64,000 nucleotides of DNA, from the NCBI GenBank assembly GCA_003260075.1, contig QLIY01000244.1:119762-183761 (forward strand), read 5' to 3'. The stretch comes from Phallusia mammillata. Its lineage: Eukaryota > Chordata > Ascidiacea > Phlebobranchia > Ascidiidae. This document shows, in pieces, positions 10,971 to 23,900 of the stretch. The notes under the pieces were generated by a model, which made no database searches, was not told where the DNA came from, and saw nothing but the letters and a program-made list of their open reading frames with translations. Both the position numbers and the translations under genes were made by a program. The stretch's first letter is position 1, and every line of letters begins with the position of its first letter.

Positions 10971-13900
10971 TTACTGACACCACGCGGATGATTTGCGGCA
11001 CATTCCCGTGAACCACAACTCCATGAGTTTGTCGTTTTCCGTGAGATGCTTATTGGTGTTTTCCTTGGTACCTTTTCCGAGTTCGGACTACAATAAAATG
11101 CACAAACAATTAGTATCTTAATGCACCAAAAGCCACTTATCAATACCCAACTTGACGCATTACAATTATAGTTCAACTTAAACCAGTAACTTACAGAACA
11201 ATGTAAGGTTTGTAAAATTTTACACCCATCGTTAAAATGGCTACATATGTTTTTACAGTAAACTTTGGTTTAACCATATCCATTAATCTGGATCTTCGCC
11301 TGAAATTTTTTGGTCCAAGCAGGTCCAGATTTCCTGAGGTGTACTGTATATCTTTAATACAAAAAATCCAAAAAAACAAACAATATAAAACATTTCGAAA
11401 GCCAGCCCCAGTGAAGGTTGACACTAGATGTTTATGCACGTTTTTTTTAGTTCTGGATTGTTTGCAAGCACTTAAAAACGAAAACTTGTGAATTTAGCTC
11501 TTAAAGTTTTAAAAGATTGACCATGATTTCTATGGTTCAAAAATAAACTCACCAAAGGTTTAGGAAACGCCCTCGCACATTGCATGCGGTTTGTGTGTTC
11601 CTTGTATGCTCTTTCCAAGTTTGTCTTCATTGCTGGTGTAAGGCAAGGGACACACAGTTTACACATCTAAAAAATCACAAAATATATTACAACAGACTGC
11701 AACATATTTTTTAAGCATCTAATTTAGTCACTGAACCTTAAAAACATGTTTACTCCTGTTTATTCCCGCTAATATGCAAGTCAACAAAAGAATAAGTTTC
11801 AAAACATGCAAAAACAGATCTTTCCTTAAAGTTTCAAAATGCCATACTAGAGTAGAATCACTTTTAAGTTGGGAACCATTGATGTAATCTAAGAAATGTT
11901 TCCTACCTTTTTCATAGCAACAGGCACTTTTTATTATTTTACCTTAAAACCTGTACATTATTTTGCCTGGAGTTTATGCCAAAATGTAGTATTTAATAAT
12001 AATAATCAGTGACTGTGAAAACACATAAAAACAAAACCTTTTGCACACACCTGTGTACTGCAACTGGCACATTGTGAACATTCCTTTTCATAGACTTGAA
12101 TATCTTTGACACTGACCAGTATATCTGCTTGCACAGATCTAAAAACAAATACAAACAATTTGAATTTAGTAGCATATACACTTTTCAGTTTAATTCCATA
12201 AACAGGTTTTACTGAAATGCAAAAAAGAGACACAATCTTTCATAACAAACTGACTTACTCATGAACTTGTAACAGTTTGCTGGTGATACCAGCAACACTG
12301 AAGGTATTGAGAAGGACTTGTTCATAGAGTAGTGCATTGGCTGAGAAGTGGGCACTTGACAGATTGGGTGACATGTTAACTTCCATCAGGTATATGTTTA
12401 ACTTGGAGTCCAGCACAAAGTCAAAACGAACCATCTCAAAGAACGTTGAAGACCCATATGGATATCTGTGCAATTGAACAAACAGAGATTCAGTCCATAT
12501 TCATGTATACTTTTAGGAGGGAAGTCTTTTGGTTTATATTAAAATTATTTAAAGGTTTGTTTAGTTAAGTCAAAACATAAAGTTTCAGTGCAAGGACACG
12601 CTCCATAGCTTTAAGCGGCTTCCAGTGCAATTTTGTTGCAATGTTTAACTTAATCCAATAAACTCAACTTAACTTAGCTAAACACTATATAAATAATATC
12701 AGGGGTTGTGAAAAAAGTTGTAACAGTTACTTATACAAGTGCTTACTTTTCTAAGGATTTTATGAAATGTGTTTGTTTTTCCAATATCATATCCCCCACT
12801 GCATCATAGATTCTTCTGGAAAAAGAGTCTGCATTGAGATTCTGGCTTCTGACATAAGCTAATATGCTCTCTCTATGTGACAGCTTCAGTCTCACATAGT
12901 AGTCTCGCAGTGAAGGCATCTAAAATGGTACTTTTATTACAGTATGGTGAAGCCAAGCCAATTTTGGTCTTATATATAAAAACTGTACAATGCTGAAACT
13001 TGGGGGGGGGGATCTCGCAGTGACGGCATCTAAAATGGCACTTTTATTACAGTATGGTAAAATCAAGCCAATTTTGGTCTTATATATAAAAACTGTACAA
13101 TGCTGAAACTTTGACAAGCACAAAGATTAAGGGCACAGTTGTTGAGTTAGAATTTACTGCAGCTACACAAGTATTACAAGCTGAATGCTTTAGTCTTACC
13201 TCCCAAGTTGGTGTGTAATCATCTTCTACAACATATTTTCTTGGATTCTTAACATCCAGTGGTGCATAGTCTTCTGGGCAAAACCTGTGATTAAATTTCG
13301 TACATATACCACATTAATAAAACAAATCTTTTATCTTTGAGTCAACCACTATAAAGTCATTATAATATCATTTTCACCCTAAGGCCCTAAAACGTTAAAG
13401 TGGAAAACTTAGCCTGCACAAAGGTGCTCTCAAAAATATTAACTAAATGATTAGAACATCCATACTGTGTGTAACATTAGTGCTTCCCACCTGATAAGCC
13501 ATTCACCATCATACACATAAACACGCAGAGGGTCAATAGAGGTTATTACAGTGTAAATTCCAATATCAAACTTCCGATTGTCGATGAGAAATGGATCACT
13601 CACAAACTCTTGCACAAAGGTGTTTGACGCACTTAAATCCAGACCTAAAAAGGATTGCCAATATAAGTATTACACAATCATAATAAGGATGTTCTGTACA
13701 GTACAATAAACATCCTTCAGGAAATGAGTATATTTTTACCATCTACAGACTTAATGGTAATTCCTCTGTGGTTGTTGCTCTTTTGTACCCATAATTTTTC
13801 AGGGTTGGCCTTGGCAAACTTTGTAAACTGGTCTTTGTCTTTTGGGAGTTCAAAAGCAGTTGGTATGTAACTAAAGTAATAAAAATTATTTATACTTTAT

Positions 13901-15957
13901 TACAAAATTCTAGACATTTTTGAAACTTATAGTAATAGCTATCATGCAAAAACACTGTTATATCTAAATTCGAAGAGTTTTAAATGTGTAAATGTTAAAC
14001 AGCAAATACTATATGTAAATTATATTTTCATAGGTATATATATGTTTAAAACAACTGCCCCAAAACTTATCATATACCTCAGTTTTGATTTGACCAGAAA
14101 CACTTTGCTTGTAAGATACCCTGACCCAGGAAAGTGGTTTATCTAATAAATAAGAAAACTGTTTATAAATTGTCCTTGAATTAGTTTAAAAATTTGTCTT
14201 TTATGATATATTTCCACTCCAAAACATTGTTCTACATGATGCCAGTCCATATTTTACTTTCAATATAAGTTTAAAATTCAGTTATTGCGTTTATTAGTAA
14301 TGAAAAGATGTATTCNTTATGATTAAATGCTAAAACATAGCTTGTTAAACAGTCGGATCTTAATTATCGCATTGATATTGTTTGTGGAAAAAATCGTTTT
14401 GATTTTTGTCAGTTTTAAGGGGGGCGTTTATAAATTACGAACACGTAAAAGGGGCGGTACAAGAAAAAAGGTTGAGAAACACTGTTCTACATGATACCAG
14501 TCAATTTTTTTAAAAGTTTAAAATTCAGTTATTGTGATTATTAGTAATGAAAAGTATTCGACTTTACAAATTTGGACTTACCAGCTGGTTTGGTTTGATG
14601 TCTTCTGGCTTGATTTTTGATGGGAAGGGATACGGGGGGGGGGATTCAGTTATTGCGTTTATTAGTAATGAAAAGATGTATTCGATTGCACCAATTTGTA
14701 CTTACCAGTTGGTTTGGTTTGATGTCTTCTGGCTTGATTTTTGATGGGAAGGGATACTCATATGACCACACAACATCCCATGAACTACTTGCCTTGTCCA
14801 ATCGGTCATAGCCACACATTCGAAACACATTTCTTACATGCTGCATATGGGGGGATTCAGCACTGCACACAAATTTGTGGTTAATAATTATTAATTATCA
14901 AACATTATAATTTGAGAGAAGATGAGGCATGGTTTTCTAAACCCTAATTGGTATGAGACAATTTTTCCCTCAGCATGATTATTTGTGGATAAACAAGAGA
15001 AGTATGAAAAGCAATATAAAGTTGAAAAGTGAATAATATCGTGATACAATTTCAAAGACTCTTTGACTCTGCAGACAGGTTGAAAACACCTGCAGATAGC
15101 TTCTTGTTTTGAGAAAATTGTTTGACTAATTGCACATATAATCCAATTTGTTGCTTAAAAAGCTTGGTAAAATGGTAATGTGTTTAACCAGGTTAGCCTG
15201 TACTGGTAGGACTGTTAAACATGACCAGTGTAAGTTGTATACACTAGCTTTTGCAGTCAAGCCAGCCAAATACCTTAACATACAATATACATAAGTCTGC
15301 CAAACTTTAACCAGATTTGATACACAATTGCTGAAATTGCTGCTAAACCACAATATGGGGGGGGGGGCTGTTTAACCAGGTTAGTCTGTACTGGTAGGAC
15401 TGTTAAACATGACCAGTGTAAGTTGTATGCACTAGCTTTTGCAGTCAAGCCAGCCAAATACCTTAACATACGCAATATACATAAGTCTGCCAACTTTGAC
15501 CAGATTTGATACACAATTGCTGAAATTGCTGCTAAACCACAATATGCCTGGAACCAAACCTACTTTTTTGCTATCAGCCAGTAGGTAAGGTGATTGGTAG
15601 ATGATTTCTTCTCTCCTAAATTGACTGGAACTTGTTGTACATGTGAAGTGGCCTGAATAGAAAGTTGTCGTTTCTGCAACTGGATTATTTCTGACAAACG
15701 AAGACCAAGAAAGCAAAAACCTGTGTAATAATTGGCAAATGTTAACCTTTATTCTGTGTAGAATTTTTTAAAATAAGAGTCAACTGTCAAACTAAAGTGT
15801 GAAAGTAAAAATTCATAGTAGCAGTAAAAACTTATTGAACCTCACCTGTAACAATTACTCCCAGAATTACAAACAGAAATTTGGACCTTGACAAAACTCC
15901 AACACCCATACTGCGTAGGTACTTGTTAATACAGCGCAAAGACCAAACTGGTAGCAT
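10971..15957 (-). CDS. TTLL15-like membrane-anchored tubulin ligase-like protein
   Basis: Twelve exons splice in one frame to 519 aa plus TAA: 15957-15846, 15720-15564, 14862-14706, 14142-14078, 13870-13740, 13644-13491, 13284-13200, 12919-12747, 12465-12259, 12138-12051, 11666-11553, 11087-10971. Residues about 28-46 form one hydrophobic segment after a short basic N-terminus, so the protein is probably a signal-anchored membrane protein. The TTL catalytic fold covers about residues 90-415. WVQKSNNHRGI (191-201) is the ATP/substrate lysine region, FDIGIYTVI (exon 6) a core strand, and YLMEVNMSPN (370-379) holds the Mg/ATP-binding Glu373 and Asn375. Two Cys-pair motifs (CSQCASC, CKLCVPC) follow, as I recall for the TTLL15 subgroup, which ordinary TTLLs lack. 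Family members add glutamate or glycine to tubulin; activity here is inferred. Partial copies of exons 3 and 8 beside G10 tracts (14635-14643, 13002-13011) are overlap artefacts. Confidence 0.8.
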
Positions 15958-17047
15958 TATAACAAAGCAAATAAATACAAATAAATAATCGCCTACACAT
16001 ACTGAGCCGCCATGTTTCCGTTTAGTCTGCGTTTCTCTGGACGCCTCAGGAGCCGCTACAAAACACAGTTTGTCCTATCAGCATGACACGGCAAGTCTTT
16101 TCGGGCTGCTGGCATATTCATCATGAAACTATACTCGTGTTTTAAAACATATTTTGTTAACCTTTTGTAATCTTTATCAGGTATTTTCCAACTAACTGCT
16201 TTAGTTTTTTTTTCCACGTTTTGATTTTTGAATTAAGTTTTACTGATTTTCGGTAAACTTTAATTTTCTTGACTGATCTGTCACAGTTACAACATAACTT
16301 GCCGCGAAATTAGAAAAAAATATGAAATACACAAAAATTTTATTTGTTAATTGCAAATAAACAGATTTTTTGTTTTCGCCAAACTGGTAATTCCCCGCGC
16401 GTAATCTTTTTCTTTTATTTACGTTTTTTCTTCTGCAGCGATATCATTTTCAGAATACCGCAATGATATTTTGTTGGTTTGAAAACTTTAAAGTATTTGT
16501 TAAGGTTAAGAAAGCTTTTTACGTCCAAATTGTTTTCGCATTTGTAACGTTGTTTCAGAATTGACCACCATAGAAATCTGCAAAGGTGATAGGTTACCTC
16601 AGGTCATTTGCACCGTAACGACAAACGAGAAACAGAAAGTTTGTCTGTCTGCTTTTTTTTCTTTTGTATGGGCAAGGTTTACGGCTGTTAATTCATCTCT
16701 TGGGGGGGGGGTAACGAGAAACAGAAAGTTTGTCTGTCTGCTTTTTTTCTTTTGTATGGGCAAGGTTTACGGCTGTTAATTCATCTCTTGTCTTATTGCA
16801 CCTTTGGTGAAAGGTAACACTTTCTATGCGTTCCATTGTTGCTACTAAATTTGCCTTGTTTGAGCAGTGCATAGTTATTTAAAATACAAACGTAATTAAC
16901 TTGTATTCTTGTATTCTTAGCAAATCAACGGATTTTAGGTGGTGCAGATCGATTAATGTGCGCATGTTTGTATGTTGGGTGCTAACAACTTTCGAGCTGT
17001 GTCAGTAGAACAGGATAAAGCCAAGCTAGAGAACGATATTTTTGGCT
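15958..17047. promoter_or_regulatory. Shared 5' region of the TTLL15-like and E-Syt genes
   Basis: The two genes start back to back (ATG at 15957 minus, ATG at 17048 plus), leaving about 1.1 kb for both promoters. No clear TATA box stands out. About 16626-16701 is repeated at 16712-16790 around G10 (16702-16711), so the real spacing is probably shorter by that amount. Confidence 0.5.
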
Positions 17048-17837
17048 ATGAGCAGAAGAAATGATTCTGGTTTTTCTGAAGAAAACGGTTTGCAAACTGC
17101 ACCACTGAAAATGGACAACGAAACATTTAAGGATGGTGCTTCTGACAAGAAAGGAAATGAACCTAAAGAAAAGAAAACAAACTCCCAGCCAAGCACGATA
17201 CAAGAAATTGTGCAGTCAGTTCTTTGGGCTAAGTATGTTTATTTGTTTTTGCATTGACAACAAAATCTTGACTTCAGTTGTAGTGTTCAGACCCCTATGC
17301 GATCTCGAAAAAATGTGCAAATTAGCTCCGCAATACAAACACAACATCACATTTCATTGGTTGTAATGCAGATGTTATGCCAAATTGTTGCAAAAATTAT
17401 TAATGATGTCTAAGTTATTCCTGTTTGATACATTATGCAATCAGCAATACCTCAAATTCTTCCATCCTAAACTGCTAAAAAGTTTTAATAGCTACCCGAC
17501 ACAGGTTTTAATTGCCACTAATTTCTTAACACTTTCTTGTTTTAACTTATCTTTGGACCTGATTCAAACAAGAATGATTTGAAATAATAATTTTAAATGT
17601 CACTAATACTCGTCAATGTTCTTGTTTAAAAAAAGGTTTTGACTGAATTGTGTTTTTAAATTTACGGAAGCCATTGTGACATTTCCACATATAGTTGTCA
17701 TCGCATAACATCGGTTTTACACACTTCCTTAAGAATTCTTCAAATATTCACACGTGATATATATATGTATCTTATTGTTTGCACAAACTCCTTTGACCTA
17801 ACATGACCGGTTGTGCCCACACTACAGAACACATATA

Positions 17838-17927
<90 letters not shown>

Positions 17928-20900
17928 GGTATTTTGTCCACATACTTATTTTCATTTCATTTATTGCTATGATGTATGCTTTTGTGTTAATACTGTGCTG
18001 CATTTATCAATTTGCTGTTATTTTCAGAGTAACAAGCACACTAGATTTGCTGAGGATTGGAACTTACAAATTTGCACTTGCGTCCCTAGCATGGTTTCTT
18101 GGTTACTTCAATTTTAGCTTGCTATGGATATTTTGTGGTGAGTAGTCATGAGCTTGTTTATAAATACAATGATTTTGTAGTAACATCTTTCAAACAGAGC
18201 ACAATTCATCCAAATAATTGTGTTTTATAGGTGTGGGTGTTATGCTGTTTGTTGCAGAAAAAATACAAAAGCGAAGGGGGGGGGGTACCTTTCAAACAGA
18301 GCACAATTCATCCAAATTCTTCTGTTTTGTAGGTGTGGGTGTTATGCTGTTTGTTGCAGAAAAAATACAAAAGCGAAAGATTGGAGCGGAGGTACATTTT
18401 GTGTGTTTGTATTATTTCCCATTTGGTTAAACAGTCTTGGGGCTGAGAGTTTTTATGACAACAAATAAAAACATTTTTCATTTTATAGGTAGAGGGGAGG
18501 TTAGCATATTTTGTGTGTTTTAACCATTTTTTGTTTGCTTTAGTATTTGAGCATTATGTTTGAACATATTTAAGTCTAAACATATTTTAAACGTTTATCC
18601 TTGTCGTTATCATTGACTATTTTAGTTGAATTACTGATATGGGCTTGGTTTAGTATGTATATGTTTTACAATTTTTGCAATCTTGTCTCGAGGTTAACAG
18701 TTTTTATCACAACAAAATGGCTAGATTTTGTATTTAAAGTTTTGTAATTTTGTATGAAGACACTTAGATTGTTGCACTAATATTCTGTGAACATGATTTT
18801 AGGTCCAAAAATCTATTCAAAATTTATCATTTATGTTTTAAATCTTTTGCAATCTATTGTTTAGATGTTGACAGTTTTTCTGATAACAAACCAAAACATT
18901 TTTCATTCTAACAGGTATCAAAGATGTCTGCGGATGATCCTTCGCTGTTTATTGAGAAAATGAAGACACTATATCGATCAGAAGGTCGCCAACTGCCTGC
19001 ATGGGTAAGCAGTTTAGATAAGCATCATGGCTAATTGCCAAAATCAACATATAACAAGAATATGGCCACAGACAGGGCATATTGCTATGATGAAACAAGG
19101 CTTTTGATGTAAAAAGTAAATTCCACAGGGTTTCTATGTGAAAAACGTAAGTGCTTCTTTAAACTATCCATTTTCACAATCATTGTTGTCATTATCAATA
19201 CAACAACGACAACAGTAATTGTTAGCATGTATTATCAAAGAATTAGTAATCTCTGGTATCAATGTTGCTACATTGTTTGTTGCACATACATTATATTACT
19301 CCTGTGAAAATTGCAAAAAAATAACTGTTTCTTTGACCTTTGTATTTACAAGTTATGTTTGCTATAGCTTACAGATAGACAAACAAGTGGTATACAAAGC
19401 TTGACCTTCCAAAAATATACACTATAAAATAGATTTTTTTGCCATAGCAGCACTATTTTTGCGTCATTACCATTGCTGACTGGTACAAACTCTCCCAATA
19501 GAGAATAAGCGTTATGCAGACAGTGCAAAAACCATAGACAGCTGACAAGTTATAGCCAATAATATAACATAATATGGATCTGGCATTTCCCTTCCTTGCT
19601 CAATATGCTTATCTTTTTTGAAATGTCAATCAGTACCAGTGCCAAACCCTTTTCTGTTGGGTTTTAGCTAGCTGTGATCGAGGTTTCCTTTCAATAAATG
19701 ACAGGTGGCATATGTGTGGTTTAATTGTGGTTTTTGGCATTTCATTTGTAAGGATACGCCTTTAGTACCATTTGTTGGTTAGCTCTGTCTTATAAATTGT
19801 ACATAAGCCAGCACTGCAAAACCTAAAACTCTTCAACTATTTTGCTGATAATTAAACCCACAGTATTGATGTGTCAACAGTAGCTGAGAATGAAGTTGTG
19901 TAGTTGAATTGTTTATCAAGTAAAAGGCATCAGCTTTGTATATTGTAAGCAGTTGACCTTAACACTACTGAAACTTGACCCATTCACGGTCACTAACTTT
20001 TTGTTTCATTTTGAAACAAGTGGAGGGGGGGGGGGGGGCAGAAGCTGAGAATAAAGTTGTGTTGAATTGCTAGAGGTTTTAACAAGAAAGGCATCAGCAT
20101 TGTATATTGTAAGCAGTTAACCTTAACACTACTGAAACTTTATCCATTCACGGTCACTAACTTTTTGTTTCATTTTGAAACAAGTGGAGGGAACTATTGT
20201 TAGAAGTGAACGACAAGTGCTGACACAAATGCACTGTTGTGTAAAACGGGGGGAAATGGTGTAACTATTCTTTGAAACGTAGGCGTTTTCTCAGGTGCAG
20301 TCACAGGAAAATGTGTAATGACTTGAGGCATGTGAACAGTTCCGGACTACATGTTAGAGTCTCCACACCAGTCATTAAAGACTTAGATTTGGGTATTGCT
20401 AAGTGAAAAAAAACTTGTATCAGTTTAGGTTGAGCATTGTTTACTATGTGACAGGGGGGGGGGAAGTCTCCACACCAGTCATCAAAGACTTAGATTTGGG
20501 TATTGCTAAGCATAAACAGGGTATTGCTAAGTGAAAAAAAAACTTGTATCAGTTTAGGTTGAGCATTGTTTACTATGTGACATTGTCCACTGAAAAAAAT
20601 GCATTTAGGTCATTATGATTTTAGTAGCCTGGATAAAACCGGGCCTTTTTTGCATTTGCAACTCATAATAGGAAGTGACTAAGTTTTTTTGTGTAGTGGA
20701 GCAGTTTTTTTTTTATCTTTTTTGTTTCTGAAATGCAGAGCCAGTTTTGTTTCACACATTGGCTGTTAGTATTTGTCCTGTATCTGCTTTGCACCAGTTG
20801 AATTTTTTTACTGAAAACTGTTTTTCAAGACTGAAATAATTTGCAATGGAGGTAGGTGTGATTTCATTGTCTGTGTTTGATTGGCATTGAAGGTCCAAGT

Positions 20901-23900
20901 TGTTGAAACAGAGTTTTATGCAGTAGCGTTGTACTTTACTTCAAGATAGGTCGCTCAACAAATAGAACCCACATGCCTCCTTATAGCTATTATGTGAAAT
21001 AAAATGACACTCAATTACTGGCTGATATTCATAAGACAAAACATTAGGTTTATCAAGTCAGCATAAGGCGCAACAGTTCATGTGCCGCACAAAGTAGTTA
21101 TTGTGCATCTAAGTAAACTATAGAAAATGTCGGGACTATTTTTTTTATCCTGTTGTTGGTTTTGGCATTTGTAAATCTAAACTAAATGTCCTAAAGACGT
21201 ACTACATATATGGTAACACGAAAGTTTTTGTGCAGATTTATTTTCCTGACATGGAGAAGGCAGAATGGCTGAACAAAATGCTACAGCAGTTGTGGCCAAA
21301 TATCGGTGACTATGTCAAGGACCTTCTCACAAACCAGGTTGGAAAACAGTGCTAAACTTTATGCCCCAAATAAATCCTGAAGAAGAATAGATTGTTTACA
21401 TGACCTCGTTTTATAACTCTTTGTAGGAATGAAATTAAATATGTTTACTTGTTTGCAGGAAAGTAAAGTATATAAAATTTTATTATTTCAGGGGGGGGGG
21501 AAAGAAGAATATATATAGGTTGTTTACATGGCCTTGTTTTATACCTCTTTGTAGGAATGAAATTAAACCTGTTTACTAGTTTGCAGGAAAGTAAAGTGTA
21601 TAAAATTTTATTATTCCAGATTTCATTTCAGTTACTTTAGGGGGGGGGGACTTCTTATTTTATCTTCAGATTTTTATTCATTCAAACTCCCTTGTATGGT
21701 AGATTTGACAATTGCGGATAATCGACCAATTTATTCATATCTTTTATTACTTATTTGGATGTACAGGAATATGAGCTTTAATAAAAACCTTATTCTTGAG
21801 GATTGTGTTTAAAAATTGCATTTAAATTTTGTATATTTCATTCTTATTTCTTTTCTTTATTTGAAGGTCGCGGGATATATGTGTAAAAATATTTATCAGG
21901 GTGTAAAATCTGTAGGCCTATGCATAATACATGCGCTAATGCATATAGACACTTAGCTTGTTGCACTAAAATTCTGTGAACATAATTTCAGGTCCAAAAA
22001 TCTATTCAAAATTCATCAACTCTTCTTTCGAGCTTCACATTTACTGATGTTAACTTGGGCGACCGATGGGGGGGGGGAATAGAAAATGTCGGGACTATTG
22101 TTTTTTTTATCCTGTTGTTGGTTTTGGCATTTGTAAATCTAAACTAGGTGTCCTAAAGACGTACTACATATAAGGTAACACAACAATTTTTGTGCAGATT
22201 TAGGGGGGGGGGTTATATATATGTATGTGTGTCTTGTAAACAAAGAAATTTGTGACATGCTTATTTTCTTATGTGGCCAAGACATTGATATCAGTCACAA
22301 GACACACAGATGTATCATTTCAAAGCAGAGGATTTAAAGCAAATTTGTTACAAGTGTGTTTTTTACATGGCAAAATAGTATCTAGTACAAATGTCATGGC
22401 CCTCAAAGTCTGTAGCCCATTTGCAATATGCTTTACCATACTTTAATGATAAAAAGGGGGGGGGGGGCTTGTTGCACTAAAGTACTGTGAACATAATTTC
22501 AGGTCCAAAAATCTATTCAAAATTCATCATCTCTTCTTTCGAGCTTCACATTTACTGATGTTAACTTGGGCGACCGATCACCGCGTATTGCTGGCATCAA
22601 AGTCTATGACAAGGCTCTAACTCGCCCAAATGAGATTATAATGGACTTGCAGCTTGTGTAAGTGTACATATATATATATGTGTCTGGTAAACAAAGAAAC
22701 TTGTGACATGCTTATTTTCTTATATTGGCCAAGACATTGATATCAGTTACAACCCACACATGTATCATTTCAAAGCAGAGGTTTTTAAGCAAATTTGTTA
22801 CAAGCCTGTTTTCTTATATGCCAAAATAGTATGTAGCACAAATGTCATGTCTGTAGCCCATTTGCAATATGCTTTACCATACTTTAATGATAAAAATAAT
22901 GGCCAGAATAAACAAAAAATGTGCCATGCTTTATTGTTCAAGCATTTTTATTTCAACCGTTATTTTCATTCAACTTATGAACAGATCCGTATATAGTGTC
23001 CCTTTAGCATACTGCTATTAATATAATGCACAAAACAACACAGTGTTTTTCATGTGTGGTGTTGGTGGTTTCCTCAATAAAACTGAGCGATTTGGTTTCC
23101 CACAATTTGAAATAGGGAAATGCCATTGAATGTTGATAACATGAGCCTTGTGGTAAACATATCCTGGGATGAATGCAGTGCAAATTAATGCTGCAATAAC
23201 ATGTTGGTGGTTGCAAAGGTTGTTTAGTATTACATGATAGGCCACATAGCAAAGCTTGTCTATGAAGCGTATTTGTATGCACATGTTTAATTGCTAGTTG
23301 AATGAACCTTGATTGTTCCCTTTCAAAAAAACTCTTTTTTAATTGAGCAATATGTTATTTGCCAAATATTAGTCTTGACCATATTCAATTCCATTGGAAC
23401 CTGTTATGTCATAATTTTGCCAATATCAGCTATAGTATACTGGTCTATTGTAAAATTTAAAGTCAAACGATAATGTTATTTGGCCTTTTGTTAAATTCTC
23501 TTTAGATATGACAGTGAGTGCAACTATGGTGTATCCATTAATGGACTGGAAGCTGGAATTTGTGACCTTCAAATTCGAGGCCTGCTGCGCGTCGAGCTTT
23601 ACCCATTAATACCGCGCCTTCCCATCGTTGGGGCAGTATCAGTCTCATTTATTCGCGACCCAGTAAGTAAAATGTCAGGATTTCCTCTTTTAAGTGATTT
23701 TATTTCGGGTTGTGTGCTTACCTATTGTCCTATGTTTGTATATATGTTAGTGCAAAATACTTTAGTTTAAAAGTGTAAAAGTTCTTTAGTTTCTGTTAAA
23801 ATGTGTTGCAAGCAGTGTGGCCTGGAAATTTCTAGTAAAAACCACTTAATCTGCCCATGTATTTTAGTATTTTTACAAAAACAAATGCATCCCCTTTTTT

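Noticed and set aside
12920-13123. Second copy of TTLL15-like exon 8 as an alternative exon
   Set aside because: Only the first few bases of the exon and the upstream intron are duplicated beyond G10; it cannot splice.
17740-18145. Open frames coding for long poly-Gly or poly-Pro (also over 10508-10545, 45756-45818 and 61397-61483)
   Set aside because: They exist only because a homopolymer has no stop in any frame. The tracts behave as gap filler, and flanking frames are intronic.
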